In this document: positions 1 to 11,773 of the stretch, one piece after another
How positions within the stretch are numbered: the first letter of the stretch is position 1
How the letters are laid out: the number at the start of each line of letters is the position of its first letter
Assembly: GCA_036365515.1 (NCBI GenBank)
Contig: CM070874.1
Location: forward strand, 172,697,297 to 172,761,296
Length of the DNA stretch: 64,000 nt
Direction of reading: 5' to 3'
Source of the DNA: Torymus aiolomorphi
Lineage: Eukaryota > Arthropoda > Insecta > Hymenoptera > Torymidae
Translations under genes and position numbers: made by a program
The notes under the pieces: model-generated
Database searches by the model: none
What the model saw: only the letters and a program-made list of their open reading frames with translations
Told to the model about the DNA's origin: nothing

Positions 1-438
1 TTATTATTGGAATCTTTGATAGCTACACTACTATTCTACTAAATACAACAATTATCGTATTCTATTTATAAATGTTATGAAATAAAATATATAAAAAATA
101 TAAATATACTTGTACTCATCGTACATTTTATATAACTTAGAACTCAATATTTCCATGTTTTAATAATTGGACTTATATCTGATCTGATAATTTATTCTTT
201 TTGTTGTTTAAAAAAGTTTCTGTCTTTCTAGTTCTTGTGTAGAATTTTCATCTTACCCAATTTAATTTAAAAAATATAACTTTAACTAATGATGTTTCCT
301 TCTTTTGTTCAAACATGTATTAATACAGATCATTCTTCTTGTTATGTAAGTCTGAAAAAAAATTTGTTGAAATCAACACAAAGAGTCGATGTTCTTTTCT
401 CAACAAAAATTTAAAAAATTTGAAATAAGGGGGGGGGC
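1..438. other. AT-rich stretch without a gene
   Basis: No open frame of interest on either strand. The end of the stretch holds the first copy (351-403) of a 53-bp direct repeat that recurs at 1372-1424, so the sequence between them may be an insertion. Confidence 0.5.
351..403 (+). repeat. 53-bp direct repeat, copy 1
   Basis: Nearly identical to 1372-1424, sharing an A-run followed by AATCAACACAAAGAGTCGAT. The two copies bracket a GC-richer 970-bp segment. They could be flanks or internal repeats of a degraded mobile element. Confidence 0.7.
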
Positions 439-465
439 GAGAGAGAGAGAGAGAGAGAGAGAGAG
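439..465. repeat. (GA)n microsatellite
   Basis: About 13 uninterrupted GA units directly after a run of nine G. Confidence 0.9.
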
Positions 466-1371
466 TTTATTCCAAGCGACGGAATTACGACGGTAAGAAT
501 TTGGTTTACTGTCATCGGGTGGCACCTTCTTTCCTGCCCCCGACCCTCGATCTTGTTATAACTTTGTAGTGCAGGTGGTAACCCCCAGCGGGGAGAAACT
601 AGAGTGCGTGTCTCTCTCGCGCGAATAACCGGCGTGCGAGGCCCAAAGCGGCCATTTTGTCAACCTTGTCTGTGAAACATCTGTGCCGTGTTAACTGTCC
701 ACCGCCGGAGAAATTGGAGTACCGAAAATTGAACCAATAAACCAATGTATTGGACTTCTTTTATTATAGTTGTGTTTTTCTTTATTTCATTTTACTTGTT
801 TTGTTTCGCGTTTCGTGTGTCTGTTCGTGAGTCGTTGGTTGCGGCACGAAAAATCGAACGCGTCGCTTTCCCGTTCGCGTATTTTCCCTAGTCACCGAGG
901 GTATCGGCCGCCCCAGGCCATCGCAACGCCATCCATGCCCGGGAAGAAGGAGAGTCCATAGCCAGGCAGAGGAGGATGAGAAGAAAACGCGTCGTCACCG
1001 TGGTCTGGCACCCTTCAAATAAAATTTTGACCGCGCTCGCGCGTTACCGTGCCGAGGGGTAGGATTGTTGTTGGGAGTTAGGAGCGGGCGCGATATTCTA
1101 TCGCGCATTACAAGCTCTCAGGGCGAGATATTACGTTGTTAGAGAGGGTGGAAAATTTACAACGTTACAATATTTAGACATTTAATAGTTATCTGATGAT
1201 TATTTTTGTTGTTGATTGATGTGATTAAGCTGTTTTAATACTTGCAGTGTTGACCTTTGTCTTCTATTAGTAGTTAATTTTTCAGATGTAGAAAGTTTAT
1301 GTTTTGTAGGTCTAATGAATGTACGAATATCGGTGATCCACGATATTTATTATAGATTTTTGTTTTGTAAA
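466..1371. other. GC-richer segment, no recognised gene, possible decayed LTR
   Basis: Base composition differs from the AT-rich flanks. The only open frame (770-961) is short and has no recognisable domain. Being bracketed by the 53-bp direct repeat makes an old inserted sequence plausible, but I found no LTR ends or target duplication. Confidence 0.25.
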
Positions 1372-1424
1372 TCTGAAAAAAAAATTGTTGAAATCAACAC
1401 AAAGAGTCGATGTTCTTTTCTCAA
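1372..1424 (+). repeat. 53-bp direct repeat, copy 2
   Basis: Second copy of the repeat at 351-403, immediately upstream of a GT-rich tract. Confidence 0.7.
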
Positions 1425-1444
1425 GGAAAATTAATAAATTTGAT

Positions 1445-1567
1445 GAATGTGCGTGTGTGTGCATCCGTGAGTGCCTGTGTACGTGTGTGTGTGCGTGAGT
1501 GCGTGTGTACGTGCGGGCGCGCGTCTGTGTGTGTAAGAGTGTTTGAGTGTGTGTGGGTATGTAAGCG
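1445..1567. repeat. degenerate (GT)n tract
   Basis: About 120 bp of imperfect GT/GC repeats. The 87-residue minus-strand frame through it (rich in His and Thr) is a product of the repeat. Confidence 0.85.
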
Positions 1568-1805
1568 TGTGGCAACGGCTATTTAGAGGAGTAAGTAATC
1601 ATATAAGGCGTAAAATTCTTCAAAAAATCTGTAAACAGATGTTTACATTGATTTGGTAAACATAGAATTAAAATTTGAGTATCGGGACCATTTTTTCCCA
1701 CATTCTACGTTGTAAGATGAAAATTTTAAGACCTTATTGATTGTTTTTCCTTGATCGCAAGAGGAGTATTTTATTTTGAAACGAAATTTCTACTTTTTCG
1801 ACACT

Positions 1806-1850
1806 CTGCGGCGCTCCTCGACCGAGCCAAGAGGTGCGCCGCCGCTGTAA
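1806..1850. repeat. GC-rich hairpin motif, copy 1
   Basis: Imperfect palindrome whose ends are of the type GCGGCGGCGC and GCGCCGCCGC around a CCTC/GAGG core. Six more copies occur at 2174-2215, 2768-2819, 3130-3181, 3976-4027, 4350-4402 and 5287-5336. Confidence 0.75.
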
Positions 1851-2173
1851 GTCCATGGAACATGCGCACGCGTGCAATTCAAAATTGAAAACTCTATTTT
1901 ATTTTGTAAGCACACCGAACGAAAATTGTCCTTCATTAAATTTTACAAACGATGCTGCATTATTTTTTTTTAAAAAAGCGGTAAGGCAGATTCCTACGTT
2001 GGTTTTATGGCAATTCAATAAATAATATCGGTTTTTATAATAAATCGAAACCGGCCTTTATTTTCTACTAGTCTACGAGTAAAGGGAAAAGCAATTTATA
2101 GGCCAAATTTAGAAAACAAAGGATATAACGTTAAATAAGCCGAGTTCTGGCTGCTAACAACATAATGCCGAAG

Positions 2174-2215
2174 CCTACAGCCTCTTGGCTCGCGCGAGAC
2201 GCGCCACCGCTGTAG
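2174..2215. repeat. GC-rich hairpin motif, copy 2
   Basis: Starts CTACAG and ends CTGTAGG around a TCTTGGCTCGCGCGAGA core, so the stem can pair. It lies in the left arm of the large inverted repeat. Confidence 0.75.
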
Positions 2216-2767
2216 GCCCCGGCATCACGGCCTTCGGCGCATTTTACGTTATTCTTCTGCAACTTTGAAACTTTAGCTAATAACTTGTGTTGCGCCTTAT
2301 TAGTCGACAAATGTAAATGAAGGCCGACTCTAATTCTTTTAAAAAAGCCGATATTATTTATATAAATGCAATACGGTGACTTGACCAATTTCAGAACAGT
2401 CACCAGTTAACGAACATTTGCTTTAAATATATGAAAATATCAAGCTTTCTATGTATTGTATATCAACCATGACGATAGTTTTCGAACCTTTAAAAATTTT
2501 TATTTAATTTTACATAAAGATTCTGCATAAAAGAAATTATCTTGTTAAAAATAAAATCATAATATCGCCCTATTGAGTGTTTATTGACTGGCGAAGTATT
2601 CATTATTGGCGAAACGTATTTAGATAATAAAAACGCGTGTTCATTTACTGGTTTTGAGGAGATATTTACAAATTTCTTTTAAACAAAATGTCTACTTTTA
2701 TTCTTTATCTAAAATTTTGTGACTGACGTAAAGTTTAGGCCGAAGGCCGAAGGCCGTCATCTCGGGT

Positions 2768-2819
2768 CTACAGCGGCGGCGCTCCTCGCGCGAGCGAAGA
2801 GGCGGGCCGCCGCTGTAGG
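2768..2819. repeat. GC-rich hairpin motif, copy 3
   Basis: Ends TCTACAGCGGCGGCGC and GCCGCCGCTGTAGG pair over about 14 bp. This is the best stem of the family. Confidence 0.8.
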
Positions 2820-3129
2820 TCCACGAAATCTGCACACGCGTGCAATTCAGAATTCGAAACTCTTTTTTATTTTGTATACACACAGGACGAAAAGGGTCTT
2901 TGTTTAGATTTTACAAACGATGCTGAATTATTTCTTCGAAAAAGACGGTAAGACAGAATCCTACTCTGGTATTATTGCACTCAAATAAATAATATCGGCT
3001 TTTCTAAAAAAATCTGGTCGGCCTTGATTTACATTTGTCGAAGAGTAAGGCGCAACACAAATTATGAGTTAAAGTTTCAAAGTCGCAGGAGCATGACGGA
3101 AAATGCGCCGACGGCCATGATTCCAGAGC

Positions 3130-3181
3130 CTACAGCATCGGCGCTCCTCGCATGAGCCTACTGGCGCGCCGCCGCTGTAGG
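3130..3181. repeat. GC-rich hairpin motif, copy 4
   Basis: Same layout as copy 3 with a few mismatches in the 5' half (CTACAGCATCGGCGC). Confidence 0.75.
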
Positions 3182-3975
3182 TCCACCGAACGTGCGCACG
3201 CGTACAATTCAGAATTGAAAACTCATTTTTATTTTATATGCACAGAGGACGGGAAGGGTCTTTCATTAGATTTTACAAACAATGATGCATTATTTCTTGC
3301 GAAAAAGACGGTAAAGCAGCTCTCTACTCTGGTATTAGGGTGACTTCACCAGTCAATGAACGAATAAGGAAATTCTCATTTCTGTTATTGATATAAGAGA
3401 ATTAAAAATGGATTAAATGCAAAAATCTTTTTTAATTCGTAGTTTAAAATCTTCAAACTTTACGTCAGTGACAAAATTTTAGATAAAGAATAAAAGTAGA
3501 AATTTTGTTTAAAAGAAATTTGTAAATATCTCCTCATAACCAGTAAATGAACACGCGTTTTTATTATCTAAATACGTTTTGCCAATAATGAATACTTCGC
3601 CAGTCAATAAACACTCAATAGGGCGATATTATGATTTTATTTTTAACAAGATAATTTCTTTTATGTAGAATCTTTATGTAAAATTAAATAAAAAATTTTA
3701 AAGGTTCGAAAACTATCGTCATGGTTGATAAACAATACATAGAAAGCTTGATATTTTCATATATTTAAAGCAAATGTTCGTTAACTGGTGACTGTTCTGA
3801 AATTGGTCAAGTCACCGTATTGCATTTATATAAATAATATCGGCTTTTCTAAAAGAATCAGAATCGGCCTTCATTTACATTTGTCGACTAATAAGGCGCA
3901 ACACAAGTTATTAGCTAAAGTTTCAAAGTTGCAAGAGAATAACGTAAAATGCGCCGAAGGCCGTGATGCCGGGGC

Positions 3976-4027
3976 CCACAGCGGCGGCGCCCCTCTTGGC
4001 TCGTGTGAGACGCGCCACCGCTGTAGG
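3976..4027. repeat. GC-rich hairpin motif, copy 5
   Basis: Mirror of copy 2 in the opposite arm. Confidence 0.75.
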
Positions 4028-4349
4028 CTTCGGCATCACGCTGCTAGCAGCCAGAACTCGGCTTATTTAACGTTATATCCTCCGTTTTCCAAATTTGGCC
4101 TATAAATTGCTTTTTCCTTTACTCCTAGACTAGTAGGAAATAAAGGCCGGTTCTGATTTATTATAAAATCCGATATTATTTATTGAATTGCGATAAAACC
4201 AACGTAGGAATCTGCCTTACCGCCTTTTTCGAAAGAAATAATGAAGCATCGTTTATAAAATTTAATGAAGGACACTTTTCGTCCTGTTGCTTACAAAATA
4301 AAATAGAGTTTTCAATTCCGAATTGCACGCGTGCGCATGTTCCGTGGAC

Positions 4350-4402
4350 CTACAGCGGCGGCACGCCTCTTGGCTCGGGCGAGGAGCGCCGCCGCTGTAG
4401 CC
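4350..4402. repeat. GC-rich hairpin motif, copy 6
   Basis: Mirror of copy 1. Ends CTACAGCGGCGGCAC and GCGCCGCCGCTGTAG. Confidence 0.75.
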
Positions 4403-4854
4403 TGTGGCATCATTCAGCTGGCATACCGAATTCGGTTTATTTAACGTTACATCCTCCATTTCTTACCTTTGACCTATAAATTGTCTTTCCCTTTACTCGT
4501 AGACTAGTAGAAAATAAAGACCGTCTCTGATTTTTTCATAAAAGCCGACATTATTTATTTAATAACTTTCATGAAATGTAATGTTTCATTTCGACTTTCA
4601 CTTGAGAAAGCCTGACGATAAGAACCATTTTCAGATCAAATACGGAATACGGGCTATACGAGATCTTTACGAAAAGCGTAGCGCGGATGTATTCCTTACA
4701 AATTTAGCTAAAATTATTGTCTAATAATTAAAACTATTGTTAATTGCGATAAATGTTATAGAATTGGATACCTCTTTTGGATTCTCAGCTGCGAGAGATC
4801 AAACATTGGAAACGTCCCAACAGCATATCGACGGCTGAGCGGAACAAGGTCGTA

Positions 4855-5110
4855 TCTCGGCGCGCGGATGAAGAACGTCGTATCTCGCCGTATACTGGCC
4901 GTGTACTGGCCACAAGTGCGCCAAAATAAGACATTCTTCGTCCGCTGCGGTGAGATACGATGTTCTTCTTCCGCACGGTGAGATACGACGTTCTTCATCC
5001 GAGCGGTGAGATACGTTGTTTTTCGTTCGCGCGATGAGATAGATACGACGTTCTTCGTCCGCGCGCTGTGATACGACGTTCTTCATCCGCGCGGTGAGAA
5101 ACGACCTTGT
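4855..5110. repeat. 30-bp minisatellite with a switch of orientation
   Basis: Roughly seven diverged copies of a unit containing GAGATACGACGTTCTTC. The first copies (to about 4900) are in the reverse orientation, the rest forward. Flanks at 4830 and 5105 also mirror each other (GGAACAAGGTCGT versus ACGACCTTGTTCC), so the array is a small foldback structure. Confidence 0.8.
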
Positions 5111-5286
5111 TCCGCTCAGCCATCGATATAGGTATGCTTGACGGGATCTTTACGAAAAATATGTCACTGATTTTTTTTTTATAAAGTCAAGCAAAATTAT
5201 TGCCTAATAATTAAAATTGTTGTCAGTTGCCATAACTATTATAAAATTGAATGTCCATTGTAAAAGAAAAAACAATTTTTTAATAG

Positions 5287-5336
5287 ACAGCAGCAGTTCT
5301 CTTGGCGCGAGCCGAGAGGCAAGCCGCGGCTGTACG
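5287..5336. repeat. GC-rich hairpin motif, copy 7
   Basis: Most diverged copy. Core CTCTTGGCGCGAGCCGAGAG is itself a near-palindrome. Confidence 0.6.
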
Positions 5337-8300
5337 GTCGCATACGTTTAATCCAGAATTCAAGTCTTTTTTCAGAGTGGGCGCAAAGATCGATAATTGT
5401 CTTTCAATAAATTATTAATATGCTGCTTTATTTTTTTTCTAGTTAAAAGGCTGTAAGTCAGATTCTTAAATTAGTTTTAATACAGCCAAATAAATAATAT
5501 TCGTTTATATAAATAGCTGGCAGTCACCGTGACGATATCTGACGTTTGAGTATGATATATATGGTGTTACGTGGCAGGACAGGACATACGCGTTGTGGTC
5601 TGCTTCTTTCAGTAGGGACAACAGCTAATTGTAGCAACAAGTGGTATTTTCGGTATTCGTCGTTGTATTCGTCAGTGGTTTTTTAATCTTTAATTAACTT
5701 TTCGGGGTTAATTGTTGTGATTTTGTCCATGTACTCGCGTTTCTCCCATACTATATCGTGTACAGGTTAGAAGAGTACAGAAAATATACCATGTTAGAGG
5801 TTATGTACTTTTGATATCAACTTCGTCTTCTTCATATTAAAAAATTGTTATTTATAAAGTAAATCTAATAATGTGTCTGATTTATTGTGAAAGATTTTTT
5901 GTGTTGTGTACAAGTGTCCCATTTACGTAGCTCGTTAGAGGTTATATATCATGGGAGCAACGTTGAGATGATATCGAATAGTACGTGCTAAGTGATCGTT
6001 GTGTATTTTTCATTCAATATGTACATCTAGTGCTAGTCAGGATGTTGAAGCTCGCCTTAACGTACTGCAGAGTCATTGCAACATAAATAGCATCACTAAG
6101 TAAGATTCTAATTTGTCTATAAGTTGATCTAATTTTAGTAACGTTTTGCTAGATACTGAGCTTCTTACACATATAATTATTTACAAAATTGCATGTGAGA
6201 TTCGAAATTGGTTTTTAGAATGGACTTATGTTGTTTCTTTCGATTATTGAGCTCCTTTTTCTACGCGTACGTAAATTTATTGAGGTTAATGTTTACCAGT
6301 ATTTCATGCTCTATTTTGTTTGCTAAACTGTATGCTTGTACCCTTTACTATTTTTCATACCGTTTTATTATTCATAATTGATACTGTTTGGGAATTCAGT
6401 AAGTTTGAATTCCCGCGCGTTCTCGCGGAACGGCTCCACTCACTGAGTCGCCGCGGCGCGGCAGCACCTCGTGGTGTCTCGGCGGAAAAGCTGAGACGCT
6501 ACACTGACTACTCAAGTTATACGTGATATGTCGGTCTCTCTCGCTCTCTCACATGCAAATGTGAGAGAGTGATTGATTTGATTATTGCGGTAACGAGGTC
6601 GAGGCCGAGAAAAAGGAAGTGTTTCAAGGCCTCGCTTTCTCTACATCTAGCTCGCCACGAGGTAACACCGGTCGGCAACTACACTGCAATTCTCCGTCTG
6701 ATTTATCAGCATTCTAATCGGCTCTACTCATCTCCGGCTTCACTCATCACGGAAAACTCATCTGCTTGCTTTGGCCACTGCATCGCGGGAGCAACTCACC
6801 GTTCCAGTTTATCTGCAGCACTCGTGCAAGGTAACCTCAAAATTACACAGTGACTAAGCACGTGCGCGGGCACAGACAAACTCATTACACTCTTGCCTGG
6901 CGGAATTCTCACACACACACGAGTGGATCAATAATTACCTAATCGTGTGCGCTCAATTATGGGTCAGAATTAAGTCAATAATATTGAATTGTGTACTCAA
7001 CCAGCAGCACCGTCTACCATCAGAGCGAGTTGCGGCAAAGTCAAGGCAAGCGTTTCACTCACTCATTGGAAGTAGCAAGACTCAGTAGCATCACTCATTG
7101 AATATATATCATTTAACGGATGTACTCAAATTTGGCCAAACTCATTAGGCGACACAGGTTAGTCATCTCTAGTGAGAGATTGCAACTACATGCGTCTGAG
7201 TACTTATTACTCAATTGTTACTGCGTACACACTACTTGTTAACATTCACTCATTTATATCATTAGAAAAAAAAAAACATTTTCAACTCAGATTATTACTT
7301 GAATGCGAATCTTTAGACTTAATGTAATTTAAACTGTACATGAATCATTGTTAACTATTGTTAATTATTATTAGAATTTAAAAGATTGTAATTTTATAAA
7401 CCAGAATGTAATTATGATGCGACTTAGAACTAATATAATATATTGAAGTTTAGTTACGGATGTGTGTGACTCAAATTTATTTCAACACCCACGGCATGTA
7501 CTCATATGACTATAACTATGGCTTTCTCAAACAGATACCTATGAATTTAAGTTATCACTAGAAAATAGTATGATGAAAATTGAAAAACGAAATCAAATGC
7601 ATAGCAAATATGACTTTTGACTCAAAATCTTTTTAGTCAAACCTATAACACATAAAGGCATGGCTTTGAAAAAATTCTTACCACTAAACCTGCATGCGTA
7701 TACTTTACTATTTTATATACCTTTTTATTATTTTTAAATTTAACCTATTTATCACTCGCAAATAATTTTATTTGAGACGTATCGGGTTATCACTAAAAGA
7801 TACCATGATGATAATAGGAAAACGAAATCAAGTGCATGGCAAGCAAAAGTCTTTGCTCAAAATGATTTCTGTCATGTTTACTTGACCTCAAAGCATTACT
7901 TTGAAAACAATTTTTATTCTTTGCATTTTCTCTTTGCTATCTAACACTCTATGCTTTCTTTTTACTATTTTATGTATTCAGCCATAGTAAATTTAGATGT
8001 ATTAGCAGCAAATCATATGGTGGCAAATAAAACAATAAAATATTGAATAAATAATAATAAATTGATTGAAGGCAAATACATATTTCTGTATTTGCATATT
8101 ATTTTATTATTTATTGTTCATCTGCAATATGAAGTTGCTTTCATTGACCACCGTATAACCAAAAAAATATTTTTGCTTTTGCGCGCTGGCTCGAATCAGC
8201 GCCCCCCGCGCCCTCTCTGTGAAATATTAGTTACTACTCCGCTGTTTGCGTATGCCAACATGGCGTCGCGTCGGACTTGGGCAGTTGCGGCCCGTCCCAC

Positions 8301-8527
8301 TTTGTATTTCCAATTGTTTGAAAAAAATAGGCACCTGTGGCCAAGTCTGACTAATGAATATGATTCATTATTGTCATGGCTACGCTGCTCAGCTCATTGT
8401 TTGATGCCCAAATTCCTATTTTTGGACAATTATTGTTCAATGTGACTAACGCCATGAATCTCCCACTTGACGACAGCGCCAGTGTCTTGGTGGCGATTTG
8501 GTAAAACTTTTGCTACGACATCACCTT
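5337..8527. other. 3.2 kb without recognisable genes
   Basis: Mostly AT-rich. Around 6400-7250 there is a segment with many dispersed ACTCA words. About 7545-7735 is repeated, diverged, at 7785-7980 (shared words TTATCACTA, AAACGAAATCAA). The 127-residue frame at 8062-8445 has no recognisable domain. Decayed Polinton sequence begins at about 8528. Confidence 0.5.
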
Positions 8528-8529
8528 AA

Positions 8530-8815
8530 TGTATTATTATTAGGCTTAATACTGATTATATTCCTTTTCGTTCGAGAGTTTTTTGTAACGTTTTTTCAAT
8601 ATCATCTATTTCATAACTACCTGTGGGTAACTCCATTATCTCTTTACCAAACATAAAATTTATTGCAGTTCATATCAACATTGGTACTTAAAAGTTAGCA
8701 GTTCAGCTAATCTCAATACATATTTTTTTCTTGGATCAAGTTCAATAGGAGGGAAATAATCAGCTTCTAGAACTGACGAAGTCCCTGACAAACTAAGAGT
8801 AAACGATTCAAACAT
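8530..8815 (-). pseudogene. Polinton penton-like capsid protein, N-terminal remnant (P1)
   Basis: Reading from 8815 downward gives the family's N-terminal pattern: a FTLSLSGTSS-like start, YFPPIEL, then after a frameshift LPTGSYEIDDIE. This matches the P2 penton gene at 46378-47064. Only about the first third remains, and homology stops at about 8528, which marks the truncated end of P1. In the family this protein occupies capsid vertices. Confidence 0.7.
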
Positions 8816-8861
8816 CTTGGTACTGTACGTGTAACTAACTTCATTTAATATTATTTCTTCT

Positions 8862-9320
8862 TATATAGATAGAAATTTTGAGTTGAATTCAATTGACTAC
8901 ATAAAAATTTCAAACAAAGATGTTCACAAATATAAGTATTGAATTTTTGATACCTTTTATAATTGTATTACCTTCACTTTTAAGTAATTTATCAGATCTT
9001 GAGGTGGACGCAAATCACCAAAACTATCAAAATAAAAAACATTATTTACATTTTTTCGATAAGCTACCCAATGTGTCGCAGGTCCATCCTTATCATCAAG
9101 ATTGATAATGTCACTTTCTTTATAAAAGCAGCCATTTGATGGTAATGCATTTCTCATAAATGCTCCTCAGAAATTTTTTATTTTCATAATTTTTAAATGT
9201 ATTAATAAATCGTTATCAGATAAGGGTCGTTTTGGTAATCTTACTGTTTTAACAAGGTTTTTTTTAATCACTTTATTGACTTTTTTACTTTTTTTTGATT
9301 GCTTGAAACAGATACCATAA
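8862..9320 (-). pseudogene. adenain-like cysteine protease remnant (P1)
   Basis: The middle (9157-8957) holds the catalytic His in ATHWVAYRK and the acidic residue in FYFDSFGDLRPP. After a frameshift the Cys region reads YICEHLCLKFL at about 8915-8880. A stop precedes the MRNALPSNG segment. In Polintons and adenoviruses this protease matures capsid proteins. At least one frameshift and one stop make it non-functional. Confidence 0.8.
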
Positions 9321-9333
9321 CCATTTCTTCCAT

Positions 9334-9630
9334 CTATCTTTTAGCAGCATTCGCTCGATCGATAGCTTGAGCACTGCCAGCAGCTCTCCCTGCTAGTGAT
9401 CCTAAATCACTAAGACCTGCAAACAATGCAAACAATGGAACCAGAGCAGGGAGAAAGCCACCCTGTTTTGATACAGATAGTATACGGGGAACTTTAACAT
9501 ATTTTTTTCCTCCTGCTCTTTTTACATAACTGTGTGCTGTCATAAGGGTTGATTTGATTACAGTTTGTGAATCTGTACTAGGACTGAGAGATTTAGCAGT
9601 AGACTTAATTAAATATTTAAGCCCAATCAT
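9334..9630 (-). CDS. small hydrophobic minor-capsid-like protein (P1)
   Basis: 98-residue open frame with a basic N-terminal half (KRAGGKKYVKVPRI) followed by a hydrophobic stretch, LPALVPLFALFAGLSDLG, and an Ala/Gly-rich tail. This layout is typical of a conserved Polinton protein encoded between protease and PLA2-like genes, thought to be a minor capsid or membrane-active component. Unlike its neighbours it is uninterrupted. It was deleted from P2. Confidence 0.6.
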   Translation of the reverse strand: MIGLKYLIKSTAKSLSPSTDSQTVIKSTLMTAHSYVKRAGGKKYVKVPRILSVSKQGGFLPALVPLFALFAGLSDLGSLAGRAAGSAQAIDRANAAKR

Positions 9631-9639
9631 TTTTTTTTC

Positions 9640-10078
9640 TTAATCTTTTTATTTTACTCTTTCTTTGTCCCATACCCAACTTATTTTTTACTTTCATGAT
9701 GTTAGTGACGGCGTAAGCCGCAGCTTTTTCTCCAAAACTCTAGCGTCTTTAGACTTCAGTCTTTCTCACGCCTTTTCTGCTAAAACTTGATCTTCAAAGT
9801 TTCTTGCATTAATGTTTTCACGATTTTTTGAATAAGATATCGTGTTTCTTGCATGCAGTATCAAGTGGATTAATGCCTGGATCACCACGAGCTAATCTTT
9901 TAGATAACTTTGTACCTAGTCCACAGTATTGATAACCAGGAAAATGAAGTTCAAATGGTAGTTTATTTATCAAATTATTAACTAGTCCTGAGCCTTTATG
10001 AATAATCATTACTTTATGAGTCTTTTTATGAATGAGGAGAAAACCATAAGTATATGCTTTTATAGAATTTATCATCAA
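9640..10078 (-). pseudogene. phospholipase A2-domain protein (P1)
   Basis: Residues give the parvovirus-type PLA2 signature: Ca-binding YCGLGTKL, then LARGDPGINPLDTACKKHD with the catalytic His-Asp pair. A frameshift near 9833 separates this from the C-terminal basic region (MGQRKSKIKRLRKK) reaching about 9640. Such domains are found in Polinton minor capsid proteins and are thought to help membrane penetration. Confidence 0.75.
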
Positions 10079-10110
10079 TCGTAATTAAGTTGTAAAACCA
10101 GATGGATGTT

Positions 10111-10783
10111 AAAGAACACTAAATTAAATTACCAGTTATCAATTTGATAACTTAACTGAACCAAATAAAATATCTTATAAACGTCACAGTGATTTATTTC
10201 CAAACAGTATTTGTGCTGTATTTTCTGGACCATCAAATTGCGGTAAGACAAATGCTCTACTTTCTTTACTTGTACATCCAAACGGTCTAAAGTTTGAAAA
10301 TATCTATATCTATTCAAAGTTTTTAAATCAATCAAAATACAGGTTCCTTGAAAAGCTTATTGAACCTATTGAAGGAATCAAATATTTATCTTTCAGCGAA
10401 CATGATCTAGTTGTTTCCCCTGACGATGCTTAAAATAATTCTATTTTCATATTTGATGATATAGCATGTGAAAAATTTATTGTGTGGATAGACATAAAAA
10501 TGTTTACTTTTATGTATGTCAATCGTATGCACAAGCTCCTAAACATTTAGTACGTGATAATGTTAATCTATTAGTTATATTTCGACAAGATAATATGAAT
10601 TTAAAACATATTTACAATGATCACGTAAATACAGATATGACGTACAAAAGATTTAAAGATATTTGCTCATCTTATTGGGAGGCTAATCATAGTTTTCTTG
10701 TTATCAATAAAGATAATGATGTAAATAAAGATCGATACCAAAAAAGATTTGATCAATTTGTCATAAATATACAAGCAAACTAA
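10111..10783 (+). pseudogene. FtsK/HerA-type packaging ATPase (P1)
   Basis: Walker A GPSNCGKT lies at about 10225-10250 and Walker B IFIFDDIA at about 10442-10465. The conserved KHLVRDNVNLLVIFRQ block follows. A frameshift near the start, a TAA at about 10430 and a frameshift near 10475 break it. The family pumps DNA into capsids. The intact C-terminal part is 10484-10783. Confidence 0.85.
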
Positions 10784-10821
10784 AAATAAATCATTCATTT
10801 ACTAGGTGTTGAATCGTTAAC

Positions 10822-11738
10822 ATGTCTAACTTTAATCATCAAATATCCATTCTACGTGAAGTGGAGAAAGCTCGGAAAGCAATAAAACGTAAATATGATT
10901 CAATAAAATCAGATAAAATAGACAGTGAAAAAGCTTTTAATGAATCATTCAAGCCAATTATAGAACCTTTAAATAAATTAGTTGAGAATGAAAACGTGAA
11001 AAATGAGGTGGAGAAAAAAGATCAAGTTGATAGAATTAAGAAAGAAGAAAAAGAAGAACAGAATTTCTATGAAAATTATAATCAAAACTATGACGATGAA
11101 AATACTGCAAGTTCTTTTGAGACAGCTGATTTAGATAGTGAAGAAGATCAGCATGATGTAACAATTAAAAAGAAAGATGAAGTAAAAAAATATATTGATT
11201 TATTAAATAAAGGAAAAATGGGTTCATTAGATTACAGTTTATGGTGTACGTAAAATGCATGACAATACGTAAAAAATTGGTGACACAAGTATATACTTTG
11301 AAGATAATAATATTATTATAGGCGATAAAAAATATGAACAAAATCCAGGACTCATTGAATTATTGTTTATGAAACAACCTAATGATGCACTTATTATTGT
11401 TAAAGATCTAAAGACCTATGAATAGATTTTAAGCTAATACGTGTAAAAAATATTATAAACCAAATGAATCTTTTCGTCAACAGTCATCTAAAAAGTATAA
11501 TGACTATATTTCAAAACTTATATTAAACCTTAATTTAAAGACACGTGAAGGCTTACTACAGTCTTATAAAATAGCTTGTAAGTATTCGAATACTGATTAT
11601 ATATACTGGGATGATCCAAATGAACTCGCAGAACGCCTTAGACTTCTGATAGCTGAAGTTTCAGCTAGTAATGAAAATCATGTGAATGAAATTCAATCTA
11701 TTATTGAAGAACTTCGGGAAGCAAAAATTATATATTAA
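10822..11738 (+). pseudogene. conserved Polinton coiled-coil protein (P1)
   Basis: Starts MSNFNHQISILREVEKA. The first 143 residues are highly charged and helical, open to 11253. A frameshift after YSLW and further breaks follow, but the C-terminal block (DDPNELAERLRLL, then SIIEELREAKI) is recognisable to the TAA at 11738. The same gene is present in P2 (48340-51054). Its function is not established. Confidence 0.7.
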
Positions 11739-11773
11739 AAGAGTGTCGCACAAAATTTTATTTTAGTGTAAAT

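Larger units (their letters stand above)
1806..2735 (+). repeat. left arm of a 2.6-kb inverted repeat
   Basis: Matches the reverse complement of about 3447-4402, with the arms facing a 0.7-kb centre. The arms share landmarks such as the GATTCTGCATAAAAGAAATT region and two GC-rich hairpins. No coding capacity is evident. It looks like a foldback or satellite-derived element. Confidence 0.8.
2736..3446. repeat. centre of the inverted repeat: tandem copies of the same unit
   Basis: The segments from about 2745 and 3110 are direct repeats of each other, about 360 bp apart. Each contains one hairpin motif followed by a GCACGCGT-containing segment also found in the arms. The whole 1.8-4.4 kb block is therefore built from one repeat unit in both orientations. 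Confidence 0.65.
3447..4402 (-). repeat. right arm of the 2.6-kb inverted repeat
   Basis: Reverse-complement partner of 1806-2735. Frames such as 3788-4105 merely traverse the repeat. Confidence 0.8.

Noticed and set aside
8062..8445. 127-codon frame before P1
   Set aside because: No recognisable domain, AT-rich start, no neighbouring promoter signal.
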